Assembly (NCBI GenBank): GCA_024684955.1 | Contig: JAIKWH010000005.1 | Span: 43,198-107,197 of the forward strand | Reading direction: 5' to 3' | Length of the DNA stretch: 64,000 nucleotides | DNA from: Pseudobutyrivibrio sp. | GTDB lineage: Bacteria; Bacillota; Clostridia; Lachnospirales; Lachnospiraceae | Shown: piece after piece, positions 17,734 through 27,267 of the stretch | How the letters are laid out: every line of letters starts with the position of its first letter | Position numbering within the stretch: position 1 is the stretch's first letter | Made by a program: the position numbers and the translations under genes | The notes under the pieces: generated by a model | Database searches by the model: none | Seen by the model: only the letters and a program-made list of their open reading frames with translations | Told to the model about the DNA's origin: nothing

Positions 17734-19647
17734 ATGCTTTTAAATGTTTCCCATATCTACAAATCATTTGGAGAGGACTCCATCATAAAAGATGCTACCT
17801 TTGTTGTAGACGAAGGGTCAAAGGTTGCCATTGTTGGAAACAATGGTACTGGTAAATCTACCCTTTTAAAGATAATAATTGGAGACCTGCCTGCTGATGA
17901 TGGCACTGTCACCCTAAAAAAGGATTCTACATTTGGGTATTTGGCCCAGTATCAGGAGGATACTTTTTCTTCCACGATTCTCGATACAGTGCTTTCAGCC
18001 AGAGAAGACCTGCTGAGACAGGAGAAAAACTTGTCTAAGATGGAAATGGAGATGGCTAATATTTCCCATGAGGACATGGCTGCCTTTATGGATGAGTATA
18101 ATAAATTGCAGCACAAATTTGATTTGGAAGGTGGCTATACTTTTAGGTCAGAGGCTGTGGGCATATTAAAGGGCCTTGGATTTGATGAAAGCGAGTTTTC
18201 AAAGAGTATGAATGAACTCTCTGGGGGTCAAAAAACCAGAGTTAGTCTAGGTAGGCTATTGGCCTCTGCTCCTGATTTGCTTCTTTTGGATGAGCCTATC
18301 AATCACTTGGACCTCAATTCTATTATGTGGCTGGAGGGATACTTGTCTTCCTACAAGGGGTCAGTTGTAATTGTGGCCCATGATAGATATTTCTTGGATA
18401 AGATAGTGGACCATGTTGTTGATTTATCCTATGGCAAAACCAGTGTTTACAAGGGAAATTATACTGCTTTTGTCAAACAAAAAGAGATTTACCAACTTTC
18501 TTACGAAAGGTCCTATGAAAAGCAGCAAAAGGAAATAGAACATCAAAAGGCTGTCATCGAAAAACTCCAGTCATTTAACAGGGAAAAATCTATTAAAAGG
18601 GCTGAGAGTAGAAAGAAGACCTTGGACAAAATGGAAGTGATGGATGCTCCTGACAAGGAGGGTCCAAAGATGCGCCTTACATTGGAAATAGACAAGGAGT
18701 CGGGCAAGGATGTTCTTGATTTTTCCCATGTAACAAAGTTTTATGATGACAAGTTGATATTTTCTGACCTATCATTTGATGTCCACAAGGGGGATAGGGT
18801 GGCAATCCTAGGAGACAATGGTACAGGCAAGACTACTATCTTAAAATGTATCAATGGGCTTACTGACTTTGAGACAGGTCAAATTACTTTTGGGGCCAAT
18901 GTTACAGTGGGTTACTATGACCAGGAGCAACAAGGGCTTACAGAATCCAATACTATTTTTGATGAATTGCATGATACCTATCCTTTTTTGACCGATACTA
19001 AAGTTAGAAATACTTTGGCTGCCTTTATGTTTACTGAGGATGATGTATTCAAAAGGATTTGTGATTTGTCTGGTGGAGAGAGAGGCAGGGTTTCATTGGC
19101 AAAGCTTATGCTTTCAAAGTCCAACCTTTTGATTCTCGATGAGCCTACAAACCACTTGGATATGGATTCCAAGGTAATGTTGGAGCAGGCTCTCAATGAA
19201 TATGAGGGTACTCTGATTTATGTTAGCCATGATAGATATTTTGTAAATCAAACTGCTACAGAGATTTTGGAGTTAAACAATGGTTCTCTCACCAAATATT
19301 TGGGCAACTATGATGACTATATAGCCAAGAAAGAGCAGTTGAATCAAAGTATTTCTGCTGATTCCTATGACTATGGTCAGGAGGCCAAGGCTGAGTCCAG
19401 CGCCAAATTGGATTTTAAAGAGCAGAAAAAAATTGAGGCTGAAAAGCGCAAGTTGACTAACAAGATTAACAAGATTGAGGAGGAGATTCAGGGCCTGGAG
19501 GATGAAAAGGAAAAAATTCAAAACCAGTTCCTCATCCCTGAAAACATGACTAATTCTGCCAAACTCAATGAACTTTCAGCCAAAGAAAAAGAGATTGATG
19601 AAAAGTTAGAGGATTTGTATTCTCAGTGGGAATTGTTAAATTCTTGA
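17734..19647 (+). CDS. ABC-F family ATP-binding protein (two ABC domains)
   Basis: ABC-F proteins have no membrane domain and act on the ribosome, as translation factors or antibiotic protection proteins. The 637 residues have two ABC domains: first GNNGTGKS, LSGGQ and DEPINHLD; second GDNGTGKT, LSGGE and DEPTNHLD. A charged linker lies between them (about residues 245-310), and a Lys/Glu-rich coiled coil ends the protein (about 560-637). The first domain has Ile where Thr is usual in DEPTNHLD. I chose the ATG at 17734, after GAGG at 17722; a TTG at 17689 would run through the pnp terminator. A housekeeping YdiF/Uup-like role is more likely than resistance. Confidence 0.93.
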   Translation: MLLNVSHIYKSFGEDSIIKDATFVVDEGSKVAIVGNNGTGKSTLLKIIIGDLPADDGTVTLKKDSTFGYLAQYQEDTFSSTILDTVLSAREDLLRQEKNLSKMEMEMANISHEDMAAFMDEYNKLQHKFDLEGGYTFRSEAVGILKGLGFDESEFSKSMNELSGGQKTRVSLGRLLASAPDLLLLDEPINHLDLNSIMWLEGYLSSYKGSVVIVAHDRYFLDKIVDHVVDLSYGKTSVYKGNYTAFVKQKEIYQLSYERSYEKQQKEIEHQKAVIEKLQSFNREKSIKRAESRKKTLDKMEVMDAPDKEGPKMRLTLEIDKESGKDVLDFSHVTKFYDDKLIFSDLSFDVHKGDRVAILGDNGTGKTTILKCINGLTDFETGQITFGANVTVGYYDQEQQGLTESNTIFDELHDTYPFLTDTKVRNTLAAFMFTEDDVFKRICDLSGGERGRVSLAKLMLSKSNLLILDEPTNHLDMDSKVMLEQALNEYEGTLIYVSHDRYFVNQTATEILELNNGSLTKYLGNYDDYIAKKEQLNQSISADSYDYGQEAKAESSAKLDFKEQKKIEAEKRKLTNKINKIEEEIQGLEDEKEKIQNQFLIPENMTNSAKLNELSAKEKEIDEKLEDLYSQWELLNS

Positions 19648-19672
19648 CACTTTATTTTTCAGATTTTATAAT
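19644..19672 (+). promoter_or_regulatory. Consensus sigma-A promoter of rex
   Basis: TTGACA (19644-19649), a 17-base spacer and TATAAT (19667-19672) match the vegetative consensus at every hexamer position. The -35 overlaps the stop codon of the upstream ABC-F gene. Transcription from about 19679 gives a leader of about 33 bases with GGAGG. Confidence 0.85.
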
Positions 19673-19711
19673 TGTTTTAAAGACTAATAAAGGCAAATAT
19701 GGAGGCATAAA

Positions 19712-20341
19712 TTGGATAAGATGATTTCCCAGGCGGTAATTAGACGATTGCCTAGATATTATAGATATTTGGGAGAGTTGTTGGATGATGGTGTGGAGCG
19801 CATTTCATCTAATGACTTGAGCAAGAGAATGCATGTTACTGCATCTCAGATCAGACAGGATTTAAACAACTTTGGTGGCTTTGGCCAGCAGGGATATGGT
19901 TACAATGTGGCCTACCTCCACGAGGAGATTGGCAACATCCTTGGGGTTAATGAGACTCACAATGTTATTGTTATCGGTGCAGGTAATTTAGGTCAGGCCA
20001 TTGCAGGATATGTAAAATTTGAAAAGCATGGCTTTAGGATTATTGGATTGTTTGACATTAATCCTGAATTAAAGGGCAAGAGAGTGAGAGACCTTACTAT
20101 TCAGATGCTTGATGACCTGCCAGAGTTTGTAAAGCATAATGATGTAGAGATTGCAGCCCTTACCCTCCCAAAGACCAGCGCCAAGACTGTGGCTATGAAG
20201 GTTGTTAATCTAGGCATTCATGCCATTTGGAATTTTGCCCATGTTGACCTAGACGATATTGAGAATGTGGTTATCGAAAACGTTCATCTATCTGATAGTT
20301 TAATGCAGTTATCATACAATATTACTCAGCACAAGAATTAA
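19712..20341 (+). CDS. rex: Redox-sensing transcriptional repressor Rex
   Basis: Rex senses the NADH/NAD+ ratio and represses fermentation and electron-transfer genes when NADH is low. The 209-residue length is typical. An N-terminal winged helix (RISSNDLSKRMHVTASQIRQ, about residues 30-50) precedes a Rossmann domain with GAGNLGQAIAGY (about residues 91-102). The start is TTG at 19712: GGAGG at 19701-19705 is six bases from it, while the next ATG (19721) is too far. It has its own consensus promoter, and the following gene starts 14 bases after its stop. Confidence 0.97.
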   Translation: MDKMISQAVIRRLPRYYRYLGELLDDGVERISSNDLSKRMHVTASQIRQDLNNFGGFGQQGYGYNVAYLHEEIGNILGVNETHNVIVIGAGNLGQAIAGYVKFEKHGFRIIGLFDINPELKGKRVRDLTIQMLDDLPEFVKHNDVEIAALTLPKTSAKTVAMKVVNLGIHAIWNFAHVDLDDIENVVIENVHLSDSLMQLSYNITQHKN

Positions 20342-20355
20342 TAAGAGGTGAGCTT

Positions 20356-21195
20356 ATGTCTTCTAGTCGTGATTTCTCAAAAGCTTTGGCTTCTATAAAG
20401 GTTCCTATGCTCATTCTGGATCAGAAATGGCATAGGCTCTTTGCTCTTGGCGGAAAGCCTGATGATGTAAAGGCTCTAGAGACCAAGGAAAATGAACTTC
20501 TAAAAAGAGAGGCAGAACTCAAACAAGAGCTTAAAGACCTAAAAAAGGTAAAGGAGTCCCTGATGTCTTCTGTTATGGAAAACATGGAGGGCACATCCGA
20601 TCTTGTTTCCAAGAAATTGGATGACGATAAGCGACTATTAGAAGAGTGCAAGGAGAGGATTGCAAGTGCCGAGGATGAACTTATGGGAATTCCCAAGGAG
20701 GCCGATGAGACCAACAGACAGTTGATGTTGGCCACCATGGATTTTTGCTATGACAAGTTGAGGACCAATTCTAATGAGGCTGACGAAATCACTAACTGGA
20801 TAAAGGAAATCCGTGTCAAACTCAAAAAGAATGTTATACGCAAAAAGAATCGAGAGATTAATAACAAGGAGATTTATTCCTACATGCATGATGTTTTTGG
20901 CATGGAGGTTTTAAATATCTTTGATATGCAAAACGGAGATTTCCACCTTAATTTGGATGATGACAAGCCTACTGAGGCTGAGGAAAAGGAAATCCTTAAA
21001 AAGGAAAAAGAAAAGGAAGAGGCAGGCAGTGATGTAACAACTACGCCACCAGTCCAGACTGGGGATTCCAGCCCTGCAGGCCCTGAGTCTATAGATATAT
21101 TGGACCCTAAAAATGTAAATCTAGAGTATGTAGACCTAGATGCTATTGCAAAAGAGGCTTTAACGGGGTCTGAGCCCCTTGATGACCAGGAGTAA
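20356..21195 (+). CDS. Coiled-coil protein of unknown function downstream of rex
   Basis: I do not recognise a family for this 279-residue protein. It has no signal peptide or membrane segment. Residues about 35-125 are rich in Lys, Glu and Leu with heptad-like spacing, predicting a long coiled coil. A more mixed basic segment (about 150-185) follows, then an acidic, proline-rich low-complexity stretch (about 205-245), and an acidic C-terminus. It is probably co-transcribed with rex and is followed by a terminator. A cytoplasmic structural or adaptor role is possible but unsupported. Confidence 0.7.
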   Translation: MSSSRDFSKALASIKVPMLILDQKWHRLFALGGKPDDVKALETKENELLKREAELKQELKDLKKVKESLMSSVMENMEGTSDLVSKKLDDDKRLLEECKERIASAEDELMGIPKEADETNRQLMLATMDFCYDKLRTNSNEADEITNWIKEIRVKLKKNVIRKKNREINNKEIYSYMHDVFGMEVLNIFDMQNGDFHLNLDDDKPTEAEEKEILKKEKEKEEAGSDVTTTPPVQTGDSSPAGPESIDILDPKNVNLEYVDLDAIAKEALTGSEPLDDQE

Positions 21196-21227
21196 TATAG
21201 TATTTTTGTGTTTTTATTGTGATTAAT

Positions 21228-21261
21228 AAGACTAAACATGGTATTTGTTTAGTCTTTTTTT
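21228..21261 (+). terminator. Terminator of the rex operon
   Basis: AAGACTAAACA (21228-21238) pairs perfectly with TGTTTAGTCTT (21246-21256) across a seven-base loop, followed by a T-run. An extended -10, TGGTATTAT at 21270-21278, lies just downstream and probably serves the CBS-domain gene at 21309. Confidence 0.92.
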
Positions 21262-21308
21262 ACTATATATGGTATTATATTCATATAATAGGATAAATGG
21301 AGGAAATT

Positions 21309-22205
21309 ATGGAGTCTGGGTCGAGTCCCTATATTTTAATAATAGGACTAATTGTAATTGCAATACTTGAGCTTATTGCATTAATTGTTTTGTATTTGAA
21401 ATCTAATAGGGAAAATATTACAGAGGAAGATGTTATATCTCTTGTCAATGAAGGACATGAGGATGGAAATATTCTGGCATCGGAGGCGGAGATGATTCAA
21501 AACATTTTTGAGTTTTCGGACACTGATGTTAAGGATATTATGACTCACAGGAAAAATATAGTAGCTATAGATGCCCACATGAGCTTGAGAGATGCTATAG
21601 CCTTTATTAACGAAAATCATGTGAGCCGTTATCCTGTCTATATTGAGGATATAGACAATGTTATTGGTATTCTCCACATAAAAGATCTGCTGGAGTTTTA
21701 TGAAAAGGATATTGATAAAATACAGGTACTGGATTTAAAGGATATGTTTTCGGTGGCAGAGTTTGTCCCTGAGACCCACAGCATCAATACATTATTTGCC
21801 AAGATGCAGTCTAAAAAGCAGCATATGGTAATTGTATTAGATGAGTATGGCCAGGTGTCTGGCCTCCTTTCTATGGAGGATATTTTGGAGGAGATTGTTG
21901 GTGATATTGAGGATGAGCATGACGAGGACGATTCATCAGTATTTATAGCCGGCAATGACTTCTTTATTATGGATGGGTCCACGCTTTTGGAGGAGGTGGA
22001 GGAGACCACTGGTCACAAACTTTCTGATGATTTTGAGACATTAAATGGCTATCTTATTTCCCTGCTGGGAAAGATACCTGAGGACGATTCTTCTTTTAGG
22101 CTGGAGGATGAATATTTCATCTATGACATAAAGGAAGTAAAGGCCAAAGTTATAGGCAAAGTATATGTTAAAAGGAAACTGAAAACTGCTCCAGCGGACG
22201 CCTAG
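21309..22205 (+). CDS. CBS-pair/CorC-domain protein with a single N-terminal membrane anchor
   Basis: This resembles the cytoplasmic part of HlyC/CorC-type transporters. The 298 residues start with one hydrophobic segment (about residues 7-30), then a tandem CBS pair (about 65-190) with VSRYPVY and QHMVIVLDEYG, then a C-terminal CorC/transporter-associated domain (about 210-290). The DUF21/CNNM membrane domain that forms the transport core in full-length members is missing. I chose the ATG at 21309 because GGAGG (21299-21303) is five bases upstream; the ATG at 21297 overlaps it. Ion transport by this protein alone is doubtful; nucleotide sensing through CBS is plausible. Confidence 0.85.
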   Translation: MESGSSPYILIIGLIVIAILELIALIVLYLKSNRENITEEDVISLVNEGHEDGNILASEAEMIQNIFEFSDTDVKDIMTHRKNIVAIDAHMSLRDAIAFINENHVSRYPVYIEDIDNVIGILHIKDLLEFYEKDIDKIQVLDLKDMFSVAEFVPETHSINTLFAKMQSKKQHMVIVLDEYGQVSGLLSMEDILEEIVGDIEDEHDEDDSSVFIAGNDFFIMDGSTLLEEVEETTGHKLSDDFETLNGYLISLLGKIPEDDSSFRLEDEYFIYDIKEVKAKVIGKVYVKRKLKTAPADA

Positions 22206-22211
22206 ATTCCG

Positions 22212-22240
22212 TTGAACCTTTAGGGCATTTTTGTTATAAT
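22212..22240 (+). promoter_or_regulatory. Promoter of the YebC-family gene
   Basis: TTGAAC (22212-22217) and TATAAT (22235-22240) are 17 bases apart, and TG precedes the -10 at the extended position. It lies just after the stop of the CBS gene. Confidence 0.75.
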
Positions 22241-22274
22241 TTGCAGAGATTTATATTAGAAAAGAGGATTATAT

Positions 22275-23003
22275 ATGTCAGGACATTCAAAATTTGCAAA
22301 CATTAAGCATAAAAAAGAAAAAAATGATGCTGCAAAAGGAAAGATTTTTACTATTATCGGTCGTGAAATAGCCGTTGCTGTTAAAGAGGGGGGGCCAGAC
22401 CCTAACAACAACTCAAAGCTTAGAGATGTTATTGCCAAGGCAAAGGCAAACAATGTACCTAATGCCACAATTGAAAATGGTATCAAAAAGGCTGCCGGTG
22501 ATGCAGGTTCTGTTAATTACGAGGCAGTTAGATATGAAGGATATGGTCCTAATGGTACAGCAATTATCGTAGATTGCCTTACAGACAACCGCAATCGTAC
22601 TGCTGCCAATGTTCGTTCTGCTTTCACAAAGGGCGGCGGAGCAATCGGTACTCCAGGTTGCGTATCATTTATGTTTGATAACAAGGGACAGATTATTGTT
22701 TCTAAAGAGGATTGCTCTTTATCTGCTGATGACCTCATGATGATGGCTCTTGACGCTGGTGCTGAGGATTTTGCAGAGGAGGATGATTGCTTCGAGATTT
22801 ATACTACACCTGATGATTTCTCTGCTGTAAGAGAGGCTCTTGAGGCTGAAAATATTGTTATGGCAGATGCTGAGGTTACAATGATCCCTCAGACATATGT
22901 TGAGCTTTCTGACGAGCAGGATTTATACAAGATTAACAAGATTCTTGATTTGCTTGATGAAGATGATGATGTACAGAATGTATATCACAACTGGGATGAG
23001 TAA
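22275..23003 (+). CDS. YebC/PmpR-family protein
   Basis: YebC-family proteins include DNA-binding regulators such as PmpR, and members that help ribosomes through difficult sequences. The 242 residues begin [13 protein letters not shown], the family hallmark, and contain [14 protein letters not shown] (about residues 58-71) and [13 protein letters not shown] (about residues 83-95), with an acidic C-terminal third. Length and motifs are typical. It has its own promoter; ruvC-ruvAB, often adjacent in other bacteria, is not here. Confidence 0.96.
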   Translation: MSGHSKFANIKHKKEKNDAAKGKIFTIIGREIAVAVKEGGPDPNNNSKLRDVIAKAKANNVPNATIENGIKKAAGDAGSVNYEAVRYEGYGPNGTAIIVDCLTDNRNRTAANVRSAFTKGGGAIGTPGCVSFMFDNKGQIIVSKEDCSLSADDLMMMALDAGAEDFAEEDDCFEIYTTPDDFSAVREALEAENIVMADAEVTMIPQTYVELSDEQDLYKINKILDLLDEDDDVQNVYHNWDE

Positions 23004-23032
23004 TATCTAATTTTAAAGGGGTTGGGGACTTA

Positions 23033-24481
23033 ATGAACAAGATTCTATTTGCTGCAAGCGAGTGTGTGCCTTTCGTAAAGACAGGTGGATTGGCCGATGT
23101 TTGCGGCGCTTTACCTAAGGAATTTTCCAAGGAATACTTTGATGTGAGAGTAGTATTGCCTTACTATACTTTCATCAAAGAAGAATACAAAAAGGACTTT
23201 GAATTTATTACCAGTTTTCATATGGACATGGGTCATATGGTAGGGGACAAATATGTAGGAGTATTTCAGTACGAATATCAGGGTGTCACCTATTATTTCA
23301 TTGACAACCATGACTACTTTGATTGCTTTTATCCATATTCAGAGGATAGATGGGATCTTGAAAAATTCATTTTCTTCGACAAGGCTGTTTTATCAATGCT
23401 TCCTCTTATTGGTTTCCAGCCTAATTTGATTCATTGTCATGACTGGCAAACAGGTTTTATTCCTGTTTATCTCAAGACTATATTCCAGGGAGACCAGTTC
23501 TTTTGGGGTATGAAGTCTGTTGTTACAATACACAATCTAAAATTCCAGGGTATCTGGGATACTAAGACGGTTGCGGGCATTTCTGGTCTTCCTATAGACC
23601 TCTTTACCCCTGACAAATTGGAGTACAAGAAATGCGGCAATATGTTAAAGGGCGGTTTGGTATATGCAGATTATATTACTACTGTATCTGCCAAATATTG
23701 CGACGAGATTCAGATGCCTTATTATGGTGAGGGCTTGGATGGCCTCCTGAGGGCAAGACATTACGATATGCAGGGTATTGTAAATGGTATTGATAATGTT
23801 AAATACAATCCTGCTACAGACCCTAACCTTTATAAAAATTACGACATTTCTAATTTTAGAAAATATAAAAAGATTAACAAGGAAAAACTCCAGGCTGATC
23901 TTGGCCTCGATGTAGACAACAAAAAATACCTTATTGGTCTCGTATCTAGACTTACTGACCAAAAGGGACTGGATCTTATTAATTATTGCATCGAGGGAAT
24001 CGTAGACGATTTCACTCAGCTGGTTGTTATTGGTACTGGAGAGTCCAAGTACGAGAATATGTTCAGACACTATGCTTGGAAATATCCAGAAAAGATATCT
24101 GCCAATATTTGTTATGATGATAGTTTGGCTCAAAAGTTATATGGTGCTGCTGATGCATTCCTTATGCCATCCAGATTTGAACCATGTGGCCTGACTCAAC
24201 TTATATCATTTAGATATGGAACCGTGCCAATTGTACGTGAGACAGGCGGTCTTTCTGACACTGTTGTTGCCTATAATGAATATGAAAAGACTGGTGATGG
24301 TTTCTCTTTCACCAATTATAATGGCGACGAATTGCTCAACACTGTTAATTACAGCAAGTATATCTTCTTTGAGAAGAAGGCACAGTGGAACAAGATAGTA
24401 GAGAGAGGTATGTCTAAAAACTATTCTTGGCCAGTGCAGAAAGAAAAATATGAGAACATTTATAACTATTTAATTGGTTGA
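23033..24481 (+). CDS. glgA: Glycogen synthase GlgA (ADP-glucose type)
   Basis: GlgA (GT5 family) transfers glucose from ADP-glucose to alpha-1,4-glucan. The 482 residues show the N-terminal VKTGGLADVCGALP loop (KxGGL motif, about residues 15-28), HDWQTGFIP in the N-domain, and the C-terminal PSRFEPCGLTQL with the nucleotide-sugar-binding glutamate. Length and both half-domains are complete. No glgB, glgC or glgP is adjacent, so the glycogen genes are scattered or lie elsewhere. It lies 29 bases after the YebC-family gene and has a hairpin downstream. Confidence 0.97.
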   Translation: MNKILFAASECVPFVKTGGLADVCGALPKEFSKEYFDVRVVLPYYTFIKEEYKKDFEFITSFHMDMGHMVGDKYVGVFQYEYQGVTYYFIDNHDYFDCFYPYSEDRWDLEKFIFFDKAVLSMLPLIGFQPNLIHCHDWQTGFIPVYLKTIFQGDQFFWGMKSVVTIHNLKFQGIWDTKTVAGISGLPIDLFTPDKLEYKKCGNMLKGGLVYADYITTVSAKYCDEIQMPYYGEGLDGLLRARHYDMQGIVNGIDNVKYNPATDPNLYKNYDISNFRKYKKINKEKLQADLGLDVDNKKYLIGLVSRLTDQKGLDLINYCIEGIVDDFTQLVVIGTGESKYENMFRHYAWKYPEKISANICYDDSLAQKLYGAADAFLMPSRFEPCGLTQLISFRYGTVPIVRETGGLSDTVVAYNEYEKTGDGFSFTNYNGDELLNTVNYSKYIFFEKKAQWNKIVERGMSKNYSWPVQKEKYENIYNYLIG

Positions 24482-24490
24482 TAAATTTTT

Positions 24491-24522
24491 AAAGAGAATA
24501 GTTTCTTTGCTATTCTCTTTTA
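24491..24522 (+). terminator. Terminator after glgA
   Basis: AAAGAGAATAG (24491-24501) pairs perfectly with CTATTCTCTTT (24510-24520) across an eight-base loop. The stem is AT-rich and the downstream U-tract is short, but the T's of the right arm can serve. Confidence 0.75.
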
Positions 24523-24566
24523 ATGTTGGGGAAAACCCAAATTAGTACTATTTGTGAGGTTTTATT

Positions 24567-27242
24567 TTGGCGAATAAAGGGACGAATAATTCTAAAAGAA
24601 AATCTACTAGGTCTAAGTCTGCGCCTAAATCTAAGAAAAATACTGCAGCAAAAAAGGAAATGATAGAAGATATGCCAGTAGACCCTTTCTTTGAGGATTC
24701 CTCAAAGGAAATCGTTCTATGGTCTTCTATAGCTGTTTGTATTCTTATTAATATCAGTAATTTTGGCTTTGGAGGAATGGTGGGCAATGCCGTTGCCGAC
24801 TTTTTCTTTGGAGTATTTGGTTTAATTCAATACATACTGCCATTTATGGTGGTTTTTGCAGTTTTCTTTATTATCTCAAACTATGGCAACAAGGTGGCTG
24901 TGGCAAAAGTCATTGCCGGCTTTGTTCTGCTGTTTTTTGTTGGTGTTTTCATTGAGTTGTTTATTCATGGTCACGATTACACTGCCACAGATGCCCTTAG
25001 CCCTATTTATGTCTTTGAGCAATCAAAGGAGGGGCATAATGGGGGAGGAATTATTGCTGGAGGCATTATTTGCCTTATTTATGATTCCTTTGGGCTCCTG
25101 GGAGCTTATTTAATAGATATTATTGTAATGATTGTCTGCACCATTATTATCATCGAAAGATTTGCTTTTGATAAGGTGAGACAGTCCTCTAGGTATCATG
25201 CCGACAAAGCTGCTGCTAGAAGAAGACTCCGCAGGGAGCAAATGATGCTGGAGAGAGAGATAGACCAGAGCAGATTTAATTCTGACCGTCAGGCTATCAT
25301 CGAAAAGATTGAGCAGGAAAAAGAACTGGAGAGGCAGCAGATTGAAAACAAGGCCGGCTCTAGGAGAAATAGAAAGCGGACTGGGGTTACCTCTAATACA
25401 ACTCTGGTAGAGGATATGCCTATCTCTGGATTAAATGGTGATGTGGGCGAGATTAAAATCAACATGGCTGATTCAGACATGGAGGTCACAGACACCAAAA
25501 GACATAAGCTTTCTGCCAATAAAAAGTCTCATGGGACCCATGAGTTTGCAGAAAATAATAATCCTGTCTTGGATGAGACCAAGTATCAGGTAGAGGAAAG
25601 CAACCAAATCAAGTTTAAGTTGCCGGAGGATAATATTGTAAAGACCAGCCAGCCTGAGGCAAGACCTGAGTCGAGGCCGAGCGCTCCTGCTCCTGTACAG
25701 GCTAGCACTGAGAATTATGATGATTCTGTATCTAGGGAGATTGAGCAAAAGAAGGCTAAAAAGGACAAGCCATACAAGTTCCCACCTCTTAATCTTTTAA
25801 AAGACACCAAAAAGGGTGGAGGGGATTCAAAGGCCTACCTTTCTGAGATGGCAAATAAGTTGCAGAGGACCCTTGGTAACTTTGGGGTTTCAGCCAATGT
25901 TACCGAGGTTACACTAGGTCCTTCTGTTACCAGATATGAGTTGGAGATTGCAGAGGGCACCCGCGTTTCTAGGGTTGTTAATTTGGCTGATGATATAAAA
26001 CTAAATATGGCTGTTACTGATGTGAGAATCGAGGCTCCAATACCAGGCAAGTCTGCCATTGGTATCGAGGTTCCTAATAGGGAAAAGTCCCTGGTTGGTT
26101 TCAAAGAGTTGGTGGCCTCTTCAGAGTTTAAAAAAGCCAAATCAAAGATTTCTTTCTGTGTTGGAAAAGATATTTCTGGATCAGTTGTGGTGGGCAATAT
26201 AGAAAAGATGCCTCACCTCCTCATTGCAGGTGCTACAGGTTCCGGTAAATCAGTTTGTATCAACACTCTTATTATGTCTATTCTCTACCATGCCACACCT
26301 GAAGAGGTAAAGATGATCATGGTAGATCCAAAGATGGTTGAACTTTCTGTTTACAACGGGATTCCACACCTATTGATTCCTGTTGTTACTGACCCTAAAA
26401 AGGCTGCGGGTGCCTTGCATTGGGCTGTAAAGGAAATGACAGACAGGTACGAACTCTTGGCCAAGGCCGGGGTCAGAAATATAGAGGGCTATAACGAAAA
26501 GGTGGCATCAAATGCTCTGCCAGATGATATTGCTGAGGACAGAAGAGAGAAGATGCCTCAGATTGTAATCATCTTGGACGAGGTGGCAGACCTAATGATG
26601 GTGGCTGCTGCAGATGTTGAGGATTCAATTGTTAGATTGGCCCAGTTGGCTCGTGCTGCTGGTATTCATCTTATTATTGCAACACAAAAGCCTACGGTAA
26701 ATGTTATTACAGGACTTATAAAGGCTAACGTGCCATCTAGAATTGCCTTTTCTGTATCATCTGGTACAGATTCCAGGGTTATTTTAGATATGAATGGTGC
26801 AGAGGATTTGTTGGGTAACGGCGATATGCTTTATGCCCCTCAAAACCTATCAAAGCCTATTCGAGTGCAGGGTGCCTTTGTCTCAGATGACGAGGTATCT
26901 GCTGTAGTTGAATTTCTTAAGAATAATAACGACTTTTCTTTCGACAATAGTGAAATTGAAAATATCATAAACAACTCTGACGTGGATTCTTCTACAGTTT
27001 CCATTTCCGGCGAGCCTGATAATTCCAGGGACCAGCTTTTTGCTGAGGCCGGACGTCTTGTTATAGAAAACCAAAAGGGTTCTATTGGCTACCTACAGAG
27101 AAACTTTAGAATAGGTTTCAACAGGGCTGCCAGAATCATGGACCAATTGGCTGAGGCAGGGGTAGTTGGACCTGAAATGGGTACCAAACCTAGAGAAATT
27201 AGGATGTCTATATCAGAGTTTGAAGAGGTAATAAATCAATAA
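24567..27242 (+). CDS. DNA translocase FtsK/SpoIIIE
   Basis: This septal DNA pump moves chromosome ends across the closing division septum. The 891 residues have a basic N-terminus, four or five membrane helices (about residues 50-200), and a long charged, variable linker (about 210-400). The RecA-like motor follows, with GATGSGKS (Walker A, about residue 555) and IVIILDEVADLM (Walker B, about 667). A C-terminal gamma winged helix (about 820-890) recognises orienting DNA sequences. The start is TTG at 24567, seven bases after GAGG. Whether it is division FtsK or sporulation SpoIIIE cannot be told from sequence alone. Confidence 0.96.
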   Translation: MANKGTNNSKRKSTRSKSAPKSKKNTAAKKEMIEDMPVDPFFEDSSKEIVLWSSIAVCILINISNFGFGGMVGNAVADFFFGVFGLIQYILPFMVVFAVFFIISNYGNKVAVAKVIAGFVLLFFVGVFIELFIHGHDYTATDALSPIYVFEQSKEGHNGGGIIAGGIICLIYDSFGLLGAYLIDIIVMIVCTIIIIERFAFDKVRQSSRYHADKAAARRRLRREQMMLEREIDQSRFNSDRQAIIEKIEQEKELERQQIENKAGSRRNRKRTGVTSNTTLVEDMPISGLNGDVGEIKINMADSDMEVTDTKRHKLSANKKSHGTHEFAENNNPVLDETKYQVEESNQIKFKLPEDNIVKTSQPEARPESRPSAPAPVQASTENYDDSVSREIEQKKAKKDKPYKFPPLNLLKDTKKGGGDSKAYLSEMANKLQRTLGNFGVSANVTEVTLGPSVTRYELEIAEGTRVSRVVNLADDIKLNMAVTDVRIEAPIPGKSAIGIEVPNREKSLVGFKELVASSEFKKAKSKISFCVGKDISGSVVVGNIEKMPHLLIAGATGSGKSVCINTLIMSILYHATPEEVKMIMVDPKMVELSVYNGIPHLLIPVVTDPKKAAGALHWAVKEMTDRYELLAKAGVRNIEGYNEKVASNALPDDIAEDRREKMPQIVIILDEVADLMMVAAADVEDSIVRLAQLARAAGIHLIIATQKPTVNVITGLIKANVPSRIAFSVSSGTDSRVILDMNGAEDLLGNGDMLYAPQNLSKPIRVQGAFVSDDEVSAVVEFLKNNNDFSFDNSEIENIINNSDVDSSTVSISGEPDNSRDQLFAEAGRLVIENQKGSIGYLQRNFRIGFNRAARIMDQLAEAGVVGPEMGTKPREIRMSISEFEEVINQ

Positions 27243-27267
27243 TTAAGGGAAGAAAAGGAGTTTAGTC

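Noticed and set aside
17734..19647. ABC-F protein as an antibiotic resistance determinant
   Set aside because: The sequence and neighbours look housekeeping; no regulatory leader or mobile element is next to it. The Ile in DEPINHLD is a single change.
19671..19700. Possible Rex autoregulatory site downstream of the rex promoter
   Set aside because: TTGTTTTAAAGACTAATA keeps one half-site only; the second half matches at about three of seven positions.
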